The translations under genes were made by a program, and so were the position numbers. From Pseudomonas sp. R37(2017) (GTDB lineage: Bacteria > Pseudomonadota > Gammaproteobacteria > Pseudomonadales > Pseudomonadaceae): a stretch of 64,000 nucleotides of DNA. Numbering within the stretch: position 1 is the stretch's first letter; each line of letters opens with the position of its first letter. A model generated the notes under the pieces. The model worked only from the letters and a program-made list of their open reading frames with translations, was not told where the DNA came from and ran no database searches. Below are positions 1-9,251 of this stretch, in pieces. The stretch lies in the NCBI RefSeq assembly GCF_002113375.1, contig NZ_NEHO01000009.1:167446-231445 (forward strand), in the 5' to 3' direction.

Positions 1-195
1 CGGGGCAAGCCGGCACCTGTGGTGAGGGACTATGAATACGGGATGAAGCTGGATGTGGTGAAGGTGGTGAGCGTCGTACGGCCGCCAGTCGCCTGCTCTG
101 TAGTGCCTGCCGCAATGACCTACGAAGATTCACAAGGGCAGCTCAACACCCTCAGGTACAGCGTGGCGGGGGATTGCGGCAAGCGTGGTGGTTGA
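1..195 (+). CDS. DUF2790 family protein, C-terminal part (truncated by window start)
   Basis: An open frame runs from the first base of the window to a TGA at 193-195, giving 64 residues with no start codon inside the window. The residues YEYGMKLDVVKVVSV, followed by a VVPAAMTYEDSQGQLNTLRY segment and a late cysteine, match the pattern I know for DUF2790, a family of small (about 80-100 residue) Pseudomonas proteins that usually carry a signal peptide. The N-terminal part, including any signal peptide, lies outside the window. Family function is unknown. The next gene is on the opposite strand, so this gene converges with the porin gene. The frame is clear and the family call is by recognition. 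Confidence 0.75.
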   Translation, partial: RGKPAPVVRDYEYGMKLDVVKVVSVVRPPVACSVVPAAMTYEDSQGQLNTLRYSVAGDCGKRGG

Positions 196-237
196 TGCCC
201 GATCTTGCTGCATTGGCAATTGAAATGTTGCGCTTAC

Positions 238-262
238 AAAAAAGGCGCCCCGAAGGACGCCA
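238..262 (-). terminator. Rho-independent terminator of the OprD-family porin gene
   Basis: Read on the minus strand there is a 7-bp GC-rich stem (GGCGTCC / GGGCGCC, one G-T wobble) closed by a TTCG tetraloop and followed by six T. It begins 64 bases after the porin stop codon. The complementary strand also forms the hairpin, so it may help separate the convergent DUF2790 gene. Confidence 0.8.
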
Positions 263-326
263 AAGGATTCACCTCCTGCCAAAGGAGCAAGGAGCTTCGT
301 GAGGTGAATTTGTATCAACCGTGGCG

Positions 327-1652
327 TCAGAGAATCGCCAATGGATATTCGATGATCACCCGAACCTCATCCAGATCCGATTCAAACGCCGTAGCGCGGG
401 TAGTGGCCTGGCGCAGGCGCAGCGACAGGTCTTTCAGCGAACCGGTCTGCACCACGTATTTGACTTCGATGTCCCGCTCCCAGCGCTTCTGATCCGTCAA
501 CGGGTTGCCGTCGGCATCGCGGCGCATGTAGGTGGCGTTGGCGTTGGAGTAGTCGGCGTCGGTGCCCTGGGCATAACGGGTCATGAACGACAGGCCCGGC
601 ACGCCGTAGCTGTTCATGTCGAGGTCGTAGCGCACCATCCATGAACGCTCCTTGGGCGAGTTGAAGTCGCTGTACTGGATGGAGTTGTCGAGGAAGATCG
701 AGTCGGATTGGCGCAGATAATCGAAGTCGTCATTGCCATTGTTGCGTTGATGCGAGAGGGCCACGGAATGCGCGCCGAATTTCACCCCGACCCGGCCGCT
801 CCAGATATTGTTGTCGAACTCGCCGAGCAGTTTTTTGCCTTCGTCGACCGCCTTGTAATAGTTCAGGCCACCAAACAGCGACACGTCATCCGATAGCGGA
901 TAAGTCCAGGCGTTGCCCGCGTAGTACTGGTTCCAGGCATCCTTGAGTCGGCTTGAATACAGACTGAAGCTGAGGTTCTTGTTCAACGAGTAGTCGCCAC
1001 CAAAGTAAGCGATCCATGGCGAGTCGACCGGGCCGGCATAGAAAGTCTCGAAATTCTCGCGCATGTCGCTGGACACCGGTTGGTTCATGGCATGCAGTCG
1101 ACCGCCCTGGATCGAAAGGCCTTCGATGCTGGTGTTGGTGGCCGTGACGCCACGGAAGCTTTCCGGCAGCAGTCGCGAATCACCTGCCGCCACCACCGGG
1201 GTGGCCGGGAACACGTCGCCAACCTTGACCACGGTATCGAAGGCCCGCACTTTCACGGCGCCACCGACCTTGGTGTATTCGTCCCGTGCCTCGCCGTCAC
1301 TGTCGACCGGCAGTACATCGAACGAACTTCGGCCACCATTGCGGCCGTCACCGGTGTCGAGTTTCACACCCATCATTGCAAAGGCATCGACACCCACTCC
1401 AACGGTGCCGTGAGTAAAGCCGGATTCGAACTGACCGATGATGCCTTGTGCCCAGGCTTCGGAATAACCATTGCCGGTAGGACTGGACTGGCCCTTGCGG
1501 TAATCACGATTGAAGTAGAAGTTGCGGTTGAGCACGGTCAGGCTGCTGCCCTCGACAAACCCCTCGGCTTGGTCTTGCGCATACACCATGGTCGGCCCGA
1601 AGCCGATAACCATCGCTAAAGCGGCCATCGGTATTTTTGAATTTTTAAGCAT
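327..1652 (-). CDS. OprD-family outer-membrane porin (OprE/OprQ-like)
   Basis: The 441-residue product has a signal peptide (MLKNSKIPMAALAMVIGFG, cleavage likely after VYA) and then a mature N terminus with SSLTVLNRNFYFNRDYR, typical of the OprD/OccD-OccK family of 18-stranded substrate-specific channels. It ends in alternating hydrophobic residues (VRVIIEYPLAIL), as for a final beta strand. Length matches the family (420-450). The ATG at 1652 has AAGGAG six bases upstream; a TTG one codon earlier is less likely. The member cannot be fixed by eye; OprQ or OprE types resemble it most in the early region. It should pass small amino-acid-like or organic anions across the outer membrane. It stands alone, with its own terminator downstream. 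Confidence 0.88.
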   Translation of the reverse strand: MLKNSKIPMAALAMVIGFGPTMVYAQDQAEGFVEGSSLTVLNRNFYFNRDYRKGQSSPTGNGYSEAWAQGIIGQFESGFTHGTVGVGVDAFAMMGVKLDTGDGRNGGRSSFDVLPVDSDGEARDEYTKVGGAVKVRAFDTVVKVGDVFPATPVVAAGDSRLLPESFRGVTATNTSIEGLSIQGGRLHAMNQPVSSDMRENFETFYAGPVDSPWIAYFGGDYSLNKNLSFSLYSSRLKDAWNQYYAGNAWTYPLSDDVSLFGGLNYYKAVDEGKKLLGEFDNNIWSGRVGVKFGAHSVALSHQRNNGNDDFDYLRQSDSIFLDNSIQYSDFNSPKERSWMVRYDLDMNSYGVPGLSFMTRYAQGTDADYSNANATYMRRDADGNPLTDQKRWERDIEVKYVVQTGSLKDLSLRLRQATTRATAFESDLDEVRVIIEYPLAIL

Positions 1653-1915
1653 CAATCACTCCTTGGGTACGGCAGATCGCAACGTGCCTCGGCGCAGGTT
1701 TTATTGTTCGGCGGACAAAGGCCCGCCGGCATGGTCGCCGGACGACATGGTTGCAAGCTGCGGATAACGCCAGGGTGATGGGGGGATTACAATTTCGTTA
1801 GGTGGGTGGGATGTCGAACGTAGCCCTCAGGCTGGTCCTGCTTCAAAGGCCTCCAACAGATCAGCCGCTTCGCAATCTCATTCGATAGCTGATTTCTTTC
1901 TTGAAGCCCAAACGC
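1653..1915. other. Intergenic region between nuoN and the porin gene
   Basis: About 260 bases without a convincing gene. It must hold the minus-strand promoter and leader of the porin gene; the ribosome-binding site AAGGAG lies just before the start at 1652. I cannot assign a clear -35/-10 pair. The nuo terminator closes the region at 1916-1941. Confidence 0.5.
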
Positions 1916-1941
1916 AAAAACGGCACCCGAAGGTGCCGTTC
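1916..1941 (-). terminator. Terminator of the nuo operon
   Basis: On the minus strand an 8-bp stem (ACGGCACC / GGTGCCGT) with a TTCG loop is followed by a T run. It begins 28 bases past the nuoN stop, so it ends the 13-gene nuo transcript. The plus strand reads as a similar hairpin but with a poor T tract. Confidence 0.85.
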
Positions 1942-1968
1942 TGTTTACTGCCGCGTGTAACTAAGCGA

Positions 1969-3432
1969 TCAACCCGCCAGGCCCGACTGTTGAACCAGGT
2001 TCAGCAGCGGTTGTGGGTACAGGCCGAGGAAGAAGGCCAGTACCGCGATGGCCAGCAGCATCACGCCGCCTGCACGTTGTTCCCAGTGCAGTTGCGCATC
2101 GTGGCGACGCAGGTTCGGTTCGATCAGGTACAGGGTGACCATCACTCGCAGGTAGTAGAACACGCCGATGGCGCTGCCCAGTACCAGGGAAGCGACCAGC
2201 CACCACTGATGGGACTCGACGCCGGTGGCGATGATGTAGAACTTGCCGATGAAGCCCGCGGTCAGCGGGATACCGGCCAGGGACAGCATCATCACGGTCA
2301 GTACGGCGGTCAGGTACGGACGGCGCCAGAACAGGCCGCGGTATTCGTACAGGGCGTCCGCGTCACGGCCGTTGTACGGCGAGGACATCAGGGTGATCAC
2401 GCCGAAGGCGCCGAGGCTGGTGATCACGTAGGTGACCAGGTACACGCCGATGGCTTCCACGGCCAGGCCCTTGCTCGCCACCAGGGCGATCAGCAGGTAG
2501 CCGAAGTGGGCGATGGACGAGTAACCCAGCAGACGCTTGAGGTTGCTCTGGGTCAGGGCCAGCAGGTTGCCGAACAGGATCGACGCGATGGCGATGAGGG
2601 TCAGTACGTTGCTCAGCACGCCGCTGCTTGCAGCAGGGGAGATCTGGAACAGGCGCACCATCACCGCGAACACAGCCACTTTGGAAGCGGTAGCCAGGAA
2701 CGCCGCGACCGGCGCCGGAGCACCTTCGTAGACGTCCGGCGTCCACAGGTGGAAGGGGACCAGCGACAGCTTGAACGCCAGGCCGATCAGCATCATGCCC
2801 AGGCCCAGTTGTGCCAGCGAGCTTGGCAGCCCGGTAGCCGCCAGCGCCTGGCCGATGCCGACGAAGCTCAGGGAGCCGGCGTCAGCGTAGAGCAGGGCCA
2901 TACCGAACAACAGGAACGCGGAACCGGCCGCCGACAGCACCATGTACTTGATACCGGCTTCCAGCGAGCGCTTGTTGAAGAAGGCATAGGCCACCAGACC
3001 GTAGACCGGCACCGAGAGCAGTTCCAGACCGACGAACAACCCGGCCAGGTGCTGCGCGCTGACCAACACCAGGCCACCGGCGGCGGCCATCAGGATCAGC
3101 AGGTACAGTTCTTCACGGTTGCCCGGGTAACCCGAACCGCCATCGCCGAGGTAGGCGTGGGCGAGGGTGACGCAGGCGAGCGTGGCGACCAGGATCAGCG
3201 CCATGTACAGGCAGGCGAAGGTGTCGATCTGCAGCAATGGCGTCACGGCCAGGGGCGCGACTTTCAAGGCCGGCAGGATCGACAGCAATGCCAGGTTCAG
3301 ACCCGCCACTGACAGCAGGAAGGTCTGGGAGTGGTTGCGGCGCCAGGCGATCGCCAGCATCACCACGATGATCGTGGCGCTGGTAATCAACAGCGGCGCT
3401 AGCGCGATAAAGTGTTGAGTCGTGAATTCCAT
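1969..3432 (-). CDS. nuoN: NADH-quinone oxidoreductase subunit N
   Basis: The 487-residue polytopic inner-membrane protein is one of the three antiporter-like proton-pumping subunits of complex I. It begins MEFTTQHFIALAPLL, as in Pseudomonas NuoN; an upstream in-frame start at 3495 would add 21 non-conserved residues inside nuoM and is rejected. About 14 membrane segments can be seen, with polar helix-breaking stretches such as LVPFHLWTPDVYEGAP near residue 230, where the conserved lysine and histidine of the proton path sit. It is the last gene of the operon. The nuoM stop lies 7 bases upstream, so translation is probably coupled. Confidence 0.97.
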   Translation of the reverse strand: MEFTTQHFIALAPLLITSATIIVVMLAIAWRRNHSQTFLLSVAGLNLALLSILPALKVAPLAVTPLLQIDTFACLYMALILVATLACVTLAHAYLGDGGSGYPGNREELYLLILMAAAGGLVLVSAQHLAGLFVGLELLSVPVYGLVAYAFFNKRSLEAGIKYMVLSAAGSAFLLFGMALLYADAGSLSFVGIGQALAATGLPSSLAQLGLGMMLIGLAFKLSLVPFHLWTPDVYEGAPAPVAAFLATASKVAVFAVMVRLFQISPAASSGVLSNVLTLIAIASILFGNLLALTQSNLKRLLGYSSIAHFGYLLIALVASKGLAVEAIGVYLVTYVITSLGAFGVITLMSSPYNGRDADALYEYRGLFWRRPYLTAVLTVMMLSLAGIPLTAGFIGKFYIIATGVESHQWWLVASLVLGSAIGVFYYLRVMVTLYLIEPNLRRHDAQLHWEQRAGGVMLLAIAVLAFFLGLYPQPLLNLVQQSGLAG

Positions 3433-3439
3433 AGCGCTC

Positions 3440-4972
3440 TTACCGGGCCGAAGCGAGTTGAGTGAAGGCGGTGCCGAGCCATTGCTGCACGCCATGCATC
3501 GTAGCGGCAGAGGTATCGAGGAACGGTTGCGGGTACACGCCGATGTAAATCAGCAGTGCGGCCAGACCGACCACCATGATCATTTCGCGACCGTCCATGC
3601 CATGCAGCACCGCGTCCGATTTGGCCGGACCGAAGTACGCACGGTGGATCATGATCAGCGAGTAGACCGAACCGAATACCAGGCCGGACGTGGCGATGAT
3701 GGTGACCCATGGAGCGAACGGGAAGGTGCCGATCAGGATCAGGAACTCACCGACGAAGTTGCCGGTACCCGGCAAGCCCAGCGACGCTGCCGCGAAGAAC
3801 AGGCTGAGGGCCGGCAGGTAAGCGATCTTCGACCACAGGCCACCCATTTCACGCATGTCGCGGGTGTGGGTGCGTTCGTACAGCTGGCCACTCAGGATAA
3901 AGAGTGCCGCCGCCGACAGGCCGTGGGCGAGCATCTGCATCACTGCGCCCTGCAGCGCCAGTTGGCTGCCCGAGTAGATGCCGATCAGTACGAAGCCCAT
4001 GTGGGAAACGGACGAGAAGGCAATCAGACGCTTGATGTCGGTTTGCGCGAACGCCAGGAACGCACCGTAGAAGATCCCGATCAGACCCAGGGTCATGGCG
4101 AACGGCGCAAACTCGGCCGAGGCGTTCGGGAACAGCGGCAGGGCGAAACGCAGCAGGCCGTAGGCAGCGGTTTTCAGCAAGATACCGGCGAGGTCGACGG
4201 AACCCGCGGTCGGTGCCTGGGCGTGGGCATCAGGCAGCCAGGAGTGGAACGGAACCACTGGCAGCTTGACCGCGAAGGCGATGAAGAAGCCGAGCATCAG
4301 GATGTACTCGGTAGTCGTCGACATCTTGGTCTTCAACAGGTCGGCGTAGTTGAAGGTAATCACGCCGGTGTCGTTGAAGTTGACCAGTACCAGGCCCAGG
4401 ATCGCCACCAGCATGATCAGGCCGGAAGCCTGAGTGAAGATGAAGAACTTGGTCGCCGCGTAGATCCGGGTTTTCTTGCCGTCCGAAGAGCTGTGACCCC
4501 AGAGCGCGATGAGGAAGTACATCGGCACCAGCATCATTTCCCAGAAGAAGAAGAACATGAACAGGTCGAGGGCGAGGAACACGCCGACGACACCGCCCAG
4601 GATCCACATCAGGTTCAGGTGGAAGAAGCCGACGTGACGCTGGATCTCTTTCCACGAGCAGAGTACCGAGAGAACACCCAGCAGGCCGGTCAGCAGGATC
4701 ATCAACAGCGACAGGCCGTCGAGGGCCAGGTGCACGTTGATGCCGAAGCGCTGGATCCAGACGTGCTTGAACTCAATCACCCAGGTCGGATCGGCGCCAG
4801 GCGCCGGGGCAAATGAATAGTCACCGTTGGCCCACAGCCAGAGGCCGAGGGAGAGCAGCAGGGACATGGTGATCAGCGCAATCCAGCGGGGGAGGGTGGC
4901 GCCGAAGCGCTCACCCATCCAGCACAGCAGGCCGCCGATGAAGGGGATCAGGATTAGCCAGGGCAGAATCAT
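3440..4972 (-). CDS. nuoM: NADH-quinone oxidoreductase subunit M
   Basis: The product has 510 residues and about 14 membrane helices and is the second antiporter-like subunit of complex I. The segment around residues 230-260 (KLPVVPFHSWLPDAHAQAPT) is the conserved signature of NuoL/M/N-type proton channels, with the essential lysine at its start and the PFHSWLPDAH core. A central HMGFVLIG segment and GTGNFVGEF also match the family. Length is normal (509-510 in Pseudomonas and E. coli). The ATG at 4972 follows nuoL by 39 bases. Confidence 0.97.
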   Translation of the reverse strand: MILPWLILIPFIGGLLCWMGERFGATLPRWIALITMSLLLSLGLWLWANGDYSFAPAPGADPTWVIEFKHVWIQRFGINVHLALDGLSLLMILLTGLLGVLSVLCSWKEIQRHVGFFHLNLMWILGGVVGVFLALDLFMFFFFWEMMLVPMYFLIALWGHSSSDGKKTRIYAATKFFIFTQASGLIMLVAILGLVLVNFNDTGVITFNYADLLKTKMSTTTEYILMLGFFIAFAVKLPVVPFHSWLPDAHAQAPTAGSVDLAGILLKTAAYGLLRFALPLFPNASAEFAPFAMTLGLIGIFYGAFLAFAQTDIKRLIAFSSVSHMGFVLIGIYSGSQLALQGAVMQMLAHGLSAAALFILSGQLYERTHTRDMREMGGLWSKIAYLPALSLFFAAASLGLPGTGNFVGEFLILIGTFPFAPWVTIIATSGLVFGSVYSLIMIHRAYFGPAKSDAVLHGMDGREMIMVVGLAALLIYIGVYPQPFLDTSAATMHGVQQWLGTAFTQLASAR

Positions 4973-5011
4973 GACGGGCTCGTTTCCTTTCGCAAATTCG
5001 CAAGGTTCATA

Positions 5012-6865
5012 TCAGACCGCTACCAGCACGACGGCGCCAATTACCAGCACGGCACCAGCAGCCATCGAGGCGGCATACCAACGCAGTTGACCGGTCTCGG
5101 TACGGCTCAGGGCGGTGTGACCGCCTTTGGCCATGCGCGGGATCAGACCGATGGTCTGGTCGAGCGGGTCTTTGCGCAGGATGTGGCTGATCGCCAGGTA
5201 AGGCTTGACGAACAGTTTGTCGTAGATCCAGTCGAAGCCCCAGGCAGCGAACCACCAGGCCGAAAGGAGGCGGCCGATGCCGCTGTTGGCGACGGCGGTG
5301 ACGAAGCGACGCTTGCCGAGGAACAGCAGCGCGGCCAGCAGGATACCGGCCAGGGCGATGGCGCCCGAAGCGATTTCCAGGCTGTGCTTGGCTTCGCCGC
5401 CGGCATGGCCGACGCTTTCTGGCAACACGCCGTGCAGCGGTGGAACGATCATCGCGCCGATAGCGGTGGACAATACGATCAGCACCGACAGTGGCAGCCA
5501 GTGGGCGATGCCGTGACCGGCGTGGGCTTCGGTCTTCGCTTCACCGTGGAACGCGATGAAGATCAGGCGGAAGGTGTAGAGCGAGGTCATGAACGCGCCG
5601 ACCAGGCCGGCGTAGAGCAGGCCGTTGTTGCCGCTGGCGAACGCTTCCCAGAGGATTTCGTCCTTCGAGTAGAAGCCCGCGGTCACCAGAGGCAGGGCCG
5701 CCAGGGCCGCGCCGCCGACGATGAAGCTGGCATAGGCCAGTGGCAGTTTCTTCCACAGACCGCCCATCTTGAAGATGTCCTGCTCGTGGTGGCAGGCAAC
5801 GATCACCGCACCGGACGCAAGGAACAACAGGGCCTTGAAGAAAGCGTGGGTCATCAGGTGGAAGATCGCGCCATCCCAGGCACCCACGCCAAGGGCCAGG
5901 AACATGTAGCCGATCTGGCTCATGGTCGAGTAGGCGAGGATACGCTTGATGTCGGTCTGGACCAGGGCTGCAAAGCCGGCCAGGACCAGGGTCACGCCGC
6001 CGACGATGCCCACCAGGTGCAGGATTTCCGGCGCCAGGGTGAACAGGCCGTGGGTACGGGCGATCAGGTAGACGCCCGCGGTCACCATGGTTGCGGCGTG
6101 GATCAGTGCCGAAACCGGGGTAGGACCGGCCATCGCATCCGCCAGCCAGGTCTGCAGCGGCAGTTGCGCGGATTTACCGACAGCGCCGCCCAGCAGCATC
6201 AGGGTGGCCACGACCATCCAGAAATCACCGGACTGGAATTTCTGCGGTGCCAGCACCAACAGCTCCTGGACGTTCAGGGTGCCCAGTTGGGCAAACAGAA
6301 TGAACAGGCCGATGGCCATGAACACGTCGCCGATACGGGTCACGATGAAGGCTTTGAGTGCGGCGTTACCGTTGTTGCGGTTGCTGTAGTAGAAACCGAT
6401 CAACAGGTACGAGCACAGGCCCACGCCTTCCCAGCCGAAGTACACGAACAACAGGTTATCGGCCAGGACCAGGAACAGCATGCTGGCGATGAACAGGTTG
6501 GTGTAGGCGAAGAAACGCGAGTAGCCGTCTTCACCGCGCATGTACCAGGACGCGAACAGGTGGATCAGGAAGCCCACGCCCACCACCACGCCCAGCATGG
6601 TCACGGACAGACCATCCAGGTGCAGGGCGAAGTTCGGCTGGAAGCCTTCCACGGAAATCCAGCGCCACAGCACTTGCACATAGGCTCCACCTTCCGGTGG
6701 GGCGACGTTGAACTGCCAGATCACGTAGGCGGCGACGATGGCCGACAGGCCGACGGAACCAACGCCGATCAGCGCGGCCAGGTTTTCCGAAATGCGGCCG
6801 CGCGAGAACGACAGCAACAGGAAACCGATGAGAGGGAATACGAAAGTCAGAAAGAGTAGGTTCAT
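5012..6865 (-). CDS. nuoL: NADH-quinone oxidoreductase subunit L
   Basis: With 617 residues this is the largest antiporter-like subunit, placed at the distal end of the membrane arm. It carries KSAQLPLQTWLADAMAGPTPVSAL near residues 230-253, the family proton-channel signature, and IKRILAYSTMSQIGYM in the next broken helix. The C-terminal 100 residues hold the hydrophobic stretch that corresponds to the long lateral helix and its terminal transmembrane anchor. The ATG at 6865 overlaps the nuoK stop by 4 bases, so the two are translationally coupled. Length agrees with Pseudomonas NuoL (about 615). Confidence 0.97.
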   Translation of the reverse strand: MNLLFLTFVFPLIGFLLLSFSRGRISENLAALIGVGSVGLSAIVAAYVIWQFNVAPPEGGAYVQVLWRWISVEGFQPNFALHLDGLSVTMLGVVVGVGFLIHLFASWYMRGEDGYSRFFAYTNLFIASMLFLVLADNLLFVYFGWEGVGLCSYLLIGFYYSNRNNGNAALKAFIVTRIGDVFMAIGLFILFAQLGTLNVQELLVLAPQKFQSGDFWMVVATLMLLGGAVGKSAQLPLQTWLADAMAGPTPVSALIHAATMVTAGVYLIARTHGLFTLAPEILHLVGIVGGVTLVLAGFAALVQTDIKRILAYSTMSQIGYMFLALGVGAWDGAIFHLMTHAFFKALLFLASGAVIVACHHEQDIFKMGGLWKKLPLAYASFIVGGAALAALPLVTAGFYSKDEILWEAFASGNNGLLYAGLVGAFMTSLYTFRLIFIAFHGEAKTEAHAGHGIAHWLPLSVLIVLSTAIGAMIVPPLHGVLPESVGHAGGEAKHSLEIASGAIALAGILLAALLFLGKRRFVTAVANSGIGRLLSAWWFAAWGFDWIYDKLFVKPYLAISHILRKDPLDQTIGLIPRMAKGGHTALSRTETGQLRWYAASMAAGAVLVIGAVVLVAV

Positions 6866-7176
6866 CCGCGCATCTCACTGGCAGCGTCGATATCGAGCGT
6901 GTGGAAGCGGCGATACAGTTGCAGCAGGATCGCCAGGCCGATACTGGCCTCGGCGGCTGCGAGGCTGATCACCAGGACGAACATGATCTGTCCGTCCGGC
7001 TGCGCCCAGCGGCTTCCGGCAACGATGAACGCCAAGGCGGAGGCATTCATCATGACCTCCAGGCTCATCAGCACGAAGAGGATGTTGCGGCGGACCATCA
7101 GGCCGACCAGGCCGAGGCAGAACAGGATGCCGGCGACCGCCAGACCATGCTCCATGGGGATAGCAGGCATCGTCAT
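6862..7176 (-). CDS. nuoK: NADH-quinone oxidoreductase subunit K
   Basis: This 104-residue protein with three membrane helices is a conserved complex I membrane subunit next to the quinone-proximal arm. Helix 2 and helix 3 hold the two buried glutamates of the family: FVLMSLEVMMNA and AAAEASIGLAI. The start at 7176 overlaps the nuoJ stop (ATGA); a second in-frame ATG two codons later (MPAIPMEHG) is the other possible start. It overlaps nuoL by 4 bases. Confidence 0.96.
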   Translation of the reverse strand: MTMPAIPMEHGLAVAGILFCLGLVGLMVRRNILFVLMSLEVMMNASALAFIVAGSRWAQPDGQIMFVLVISLAAAEASIGLAILLQLYRRFHTLDIDAASEMRG

Positions 7177-7676
7177 TGCTCCTTGGCTTCGTTACGGCCC
7201 AAATGGAACGCCGTGACGGCTGCGGCGAGCAGCAGCATCGAGGCGAGTTCGACCACCAGCAGGTAAGGACCGAACAGGCTGATGCCCACGGCCTTGGCGT
7301 CTACGGTGGAGTGGCCGACGGCCTGGCCGCTCTGGTGGGAGAACAGCACATACAGCAGTTCCACCAGCAGCAGTGCGGCGAGCAGGACCGGGCCACCCCA
7401 GATACCGGGCTTGAGCCAGACGCGCTCTTGCTGAACCGAGGCAGGCCCCAGGTTCAGCATCATCACCACGAACACGAACAGCACCATGATGGCGCCAGCG
7501 TAGGCGATCACTTCCAGGACACCGGCAAACGGCGCGCCAAGGGCGAAGAACGTCATCGCCACGGCGATCAGCGAAATGATCAGGTAGAGCAGGGCATGCA
7601 CGGGGTTGGTGTTGGTGATTACGCGAAGCGTGGACACCACAGCGATACCCGATGCGAAATAGAAAGCGAATTCCAT
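7173..7676 (-). CDS. nuoJ: NADH-quinone oxidoreductase subunit J
   Basis: The 167-residue product has five predicted membrane segments. The stretch EVIAYAGAIMVLFVFVVMML (about residues 55-74) is the diagnostic third helix of NuoJ, which contains the pi-bulge linked to the conformational switch of complex I. Length is as in Pseudomonas (about 166). It overlaps nuoK by 4 bases and lies 9 bases after nuoI. Confidence 0.96.
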   Translation of the reverse strand: MEFAFYFASGIAVVSTLRVITNTNPVHALLYLIISLIAVAMTFFALGAPFAGVLEVIAYAGAIMVLFVFVVMMLNLGPASVQQERVWLKPGIWGGPVLLAALLLVELLYVLFSHQSGQAVGHSTVDAKAVGISLFGPYLLVVELASMLLLAAAVTAFHLGRNEAKEQ

Positions 7677-7685
7677 CTTTCTTCC

Positions 7686-8231
7686 TTAAGGCAGCAAGCT
7701 CTTCACGTTGATCGGTTCGGCTTCATTCTGCGCGGAGCCTTTCGGCTTCCCGGCAATCGCCATACCAGCAACACGATAGAAGTTGTAATCAGGGTTTTTG
7801 CCGGGGCCGGAGATCAGCAGATCTTCTTTCTCGTAAACCAGGTCCTGACGTTTGAACTCGGCCATTTCGAAATCCGGCGTCAGCTGGATCGCGGTGGTCG
7901 GGCAGGCTTCCTCGCAGAGGCCGCAGAAAATGCAGCGCGAGAAGTTGATGCGGAAGAAGTCCGGGTACCAGCGACCGTCTTCGGTTTCAGCTTTCTGCAG
8001 CGAGATGCAACCGACCGGGCAAGCCACGGCGCACAGGTTGCACGCTACACAACGCTCTTCACCGTCGGGGTCGCGGGTCAGGACGATACGCCCACGGTAG
8101 CGCGGCGGCAGGTAGACCGGTTCTTCCGGGTACTGCAGCGTGTCGCGCTTGCGGAAGGCGTGGCCGAAAATCATCACCAGGCTGCGAAGCTGGGTGTAGA
8201 GGCCATGCACGATATCTAGAATGTACTTCAT
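7686..8231 (-). CDS. nuoI: NADH-quinone oxidoreductase subunit I (two [4Fe-4S] clusters)
   Basis: This 181-residue peripheral-arm subunit carries the two ferredoxin-type clusters N6a and N6b that pass electrons toward NuoB. Both motifs are intact: C61-x2-C64-x2-C67-x3-C71P and C100-x2-C103-x2-C106-x3-C110P. The N-terminal 40 residues give the amphipathic part that lies on the membrane. It sits between nuoH (12-base gap) and nuoJ. Confidence 0.97.
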   Translation of the reverse strand: MKYILDIVHGLYTQLRSLVMIFGHAFRKRDTLQYPEEPVYLPPRYRGRIVLTRDPDGEERCVACNLCAVACPVGCISLQKAETEDGRWYPDFFRINFSRCIFCGLCEEACPTTAIQLTPDFEMAEFKRQDLVYEKEDLLISGPGKNPDYNFYRVAGMAIAGKPKGSAQNEAEPINVKSLLP

Positions 8232-8243
8232 GATTCTCTATCC

Positions 8244-9251
8244 TCACTGAGCCGCGACGGCGGGCGTGTTGAGCAACACGAGCGCAGCGGTCACCAGCAT
8301 GTTGACGAGGGTCAGCGGCAAGCAGAACTTCCAGCTGAAATCCATCACCTGGTCATACCGTGGGCGCGGGATCGAAGCGCGCAGCAGGATGAACATCATG
8401 ATGAAGAAACCGGTTTTCAGCGCGAACCAGATGAACGGGATCTGCGGCAGGATGTCGAACGGACCGTGCCAGCCACCGAAGAACAAGGTCACCAGCAGTG
8501 CCGAGATCAGCACGATACCGATGTACTCGCCGACGAAGAACATGCCCCATTTCATGCCGGCGTATTCAATGTGGTAGCCGTCGGCCAGTTCCTGTTCCGC
8601 TTCCGGCTGGTCGAACGGGTGACGGTGAGTCACGGCCACGCCAGCGATGAAGAAGGTCAGGAAGCCGAAGATCTGCGGAATGATGAACCACATGTTCTGC
8701 GCTTGATATTCAACGATGTCGCGCATGTTGAACGAGCCGACCTGGATCACGATGCCCATCAGCGACAGGCCCATGAACACTTCGTACGACACGGTTTGCG
8801 CCGAGGCACGCAAGCTGCCCAGCAGGGCGAACTTGTTGTTGCTCGACCAACCGGCGAACAACACCGCGTAGACCGACAGGCCCGCCATGGCGAAGAAGAA
8901 CAGGATGCCGATGTTGATGTCCGCCACGCCCCAGGTCGGGGTGATCGGGATGATCGCGAAGGCAATCAGCAGGGCGCTCATGGCCACGACCGGTGCCAGG
9001 GTGAAGATCATCTTGTCGGCGAACGGCGGCGTCCAGTCTTCCTTGAAGAACATCTTGATCATGTCGGCGGCGATCTGGAACGCACCGAACGGACCTACGC
9101 GGTTCGGACCGTAACGGTCCTGCCAGAGGGCGAGCAAGCGACGCTCGACCCAGCTGAGCAGGGCGCCGCAGATCACTACGGCGAGCAGGATCACCACGGC
9201 CTTGAGGACCGCGATGATCACATCGATCACTTCAGGAGTGAACCAGGTCAT
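8244..9251 (-). CDS. nuoH: NADH-quinone oxidoreductase subunit H
   Basis: The 335-residue membrane subunit joins the peripheral and membrane arms and forms part of the quinone chamber. Recognisable features are the RRLLALWQDRYGPNRVGPFG loop after helix 1, the DMIKMFFKEDWTPPFADK loop, and the acidic loop with PEAEQELADGYHIEYAGMKW near residues 215-234, which is rich in conserved glutamates. Length is as in the Pseudomonas protein (about 331). Its ATG overlaps the nuoG stop by 4 bases. Confidence 0.97.
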   Translation of the reverse strand: MTWFTPEVIDVIIAVLKAVVILLAVVICGALLSWVERRLLALWQDRYGPNRVGPFGAFQIAADMIKMFFKEDWTPPFADKMIFTLAPVVAMSALLIAFAIIPITPTWGVADINIGILFFFAMAGLSVYAVLFAGWSSNNKFALLGSLRASAQTVSYEVFMGLSLMGIVIQVGSFNMRDIVEYQAQNMWFIIPQIFGFLTFFIAGVAVTHRHPFDQPEAEQELADGYHIEYAGMKWGMFFVGEYIGIVLISALLVTLFFGGWHGPFDILPQIPFIWFALKTGFFIMMFILLRASIPRPRYDQVMDFSWKFCLPLTLVNMLVTAALVLLNTPAVAAQ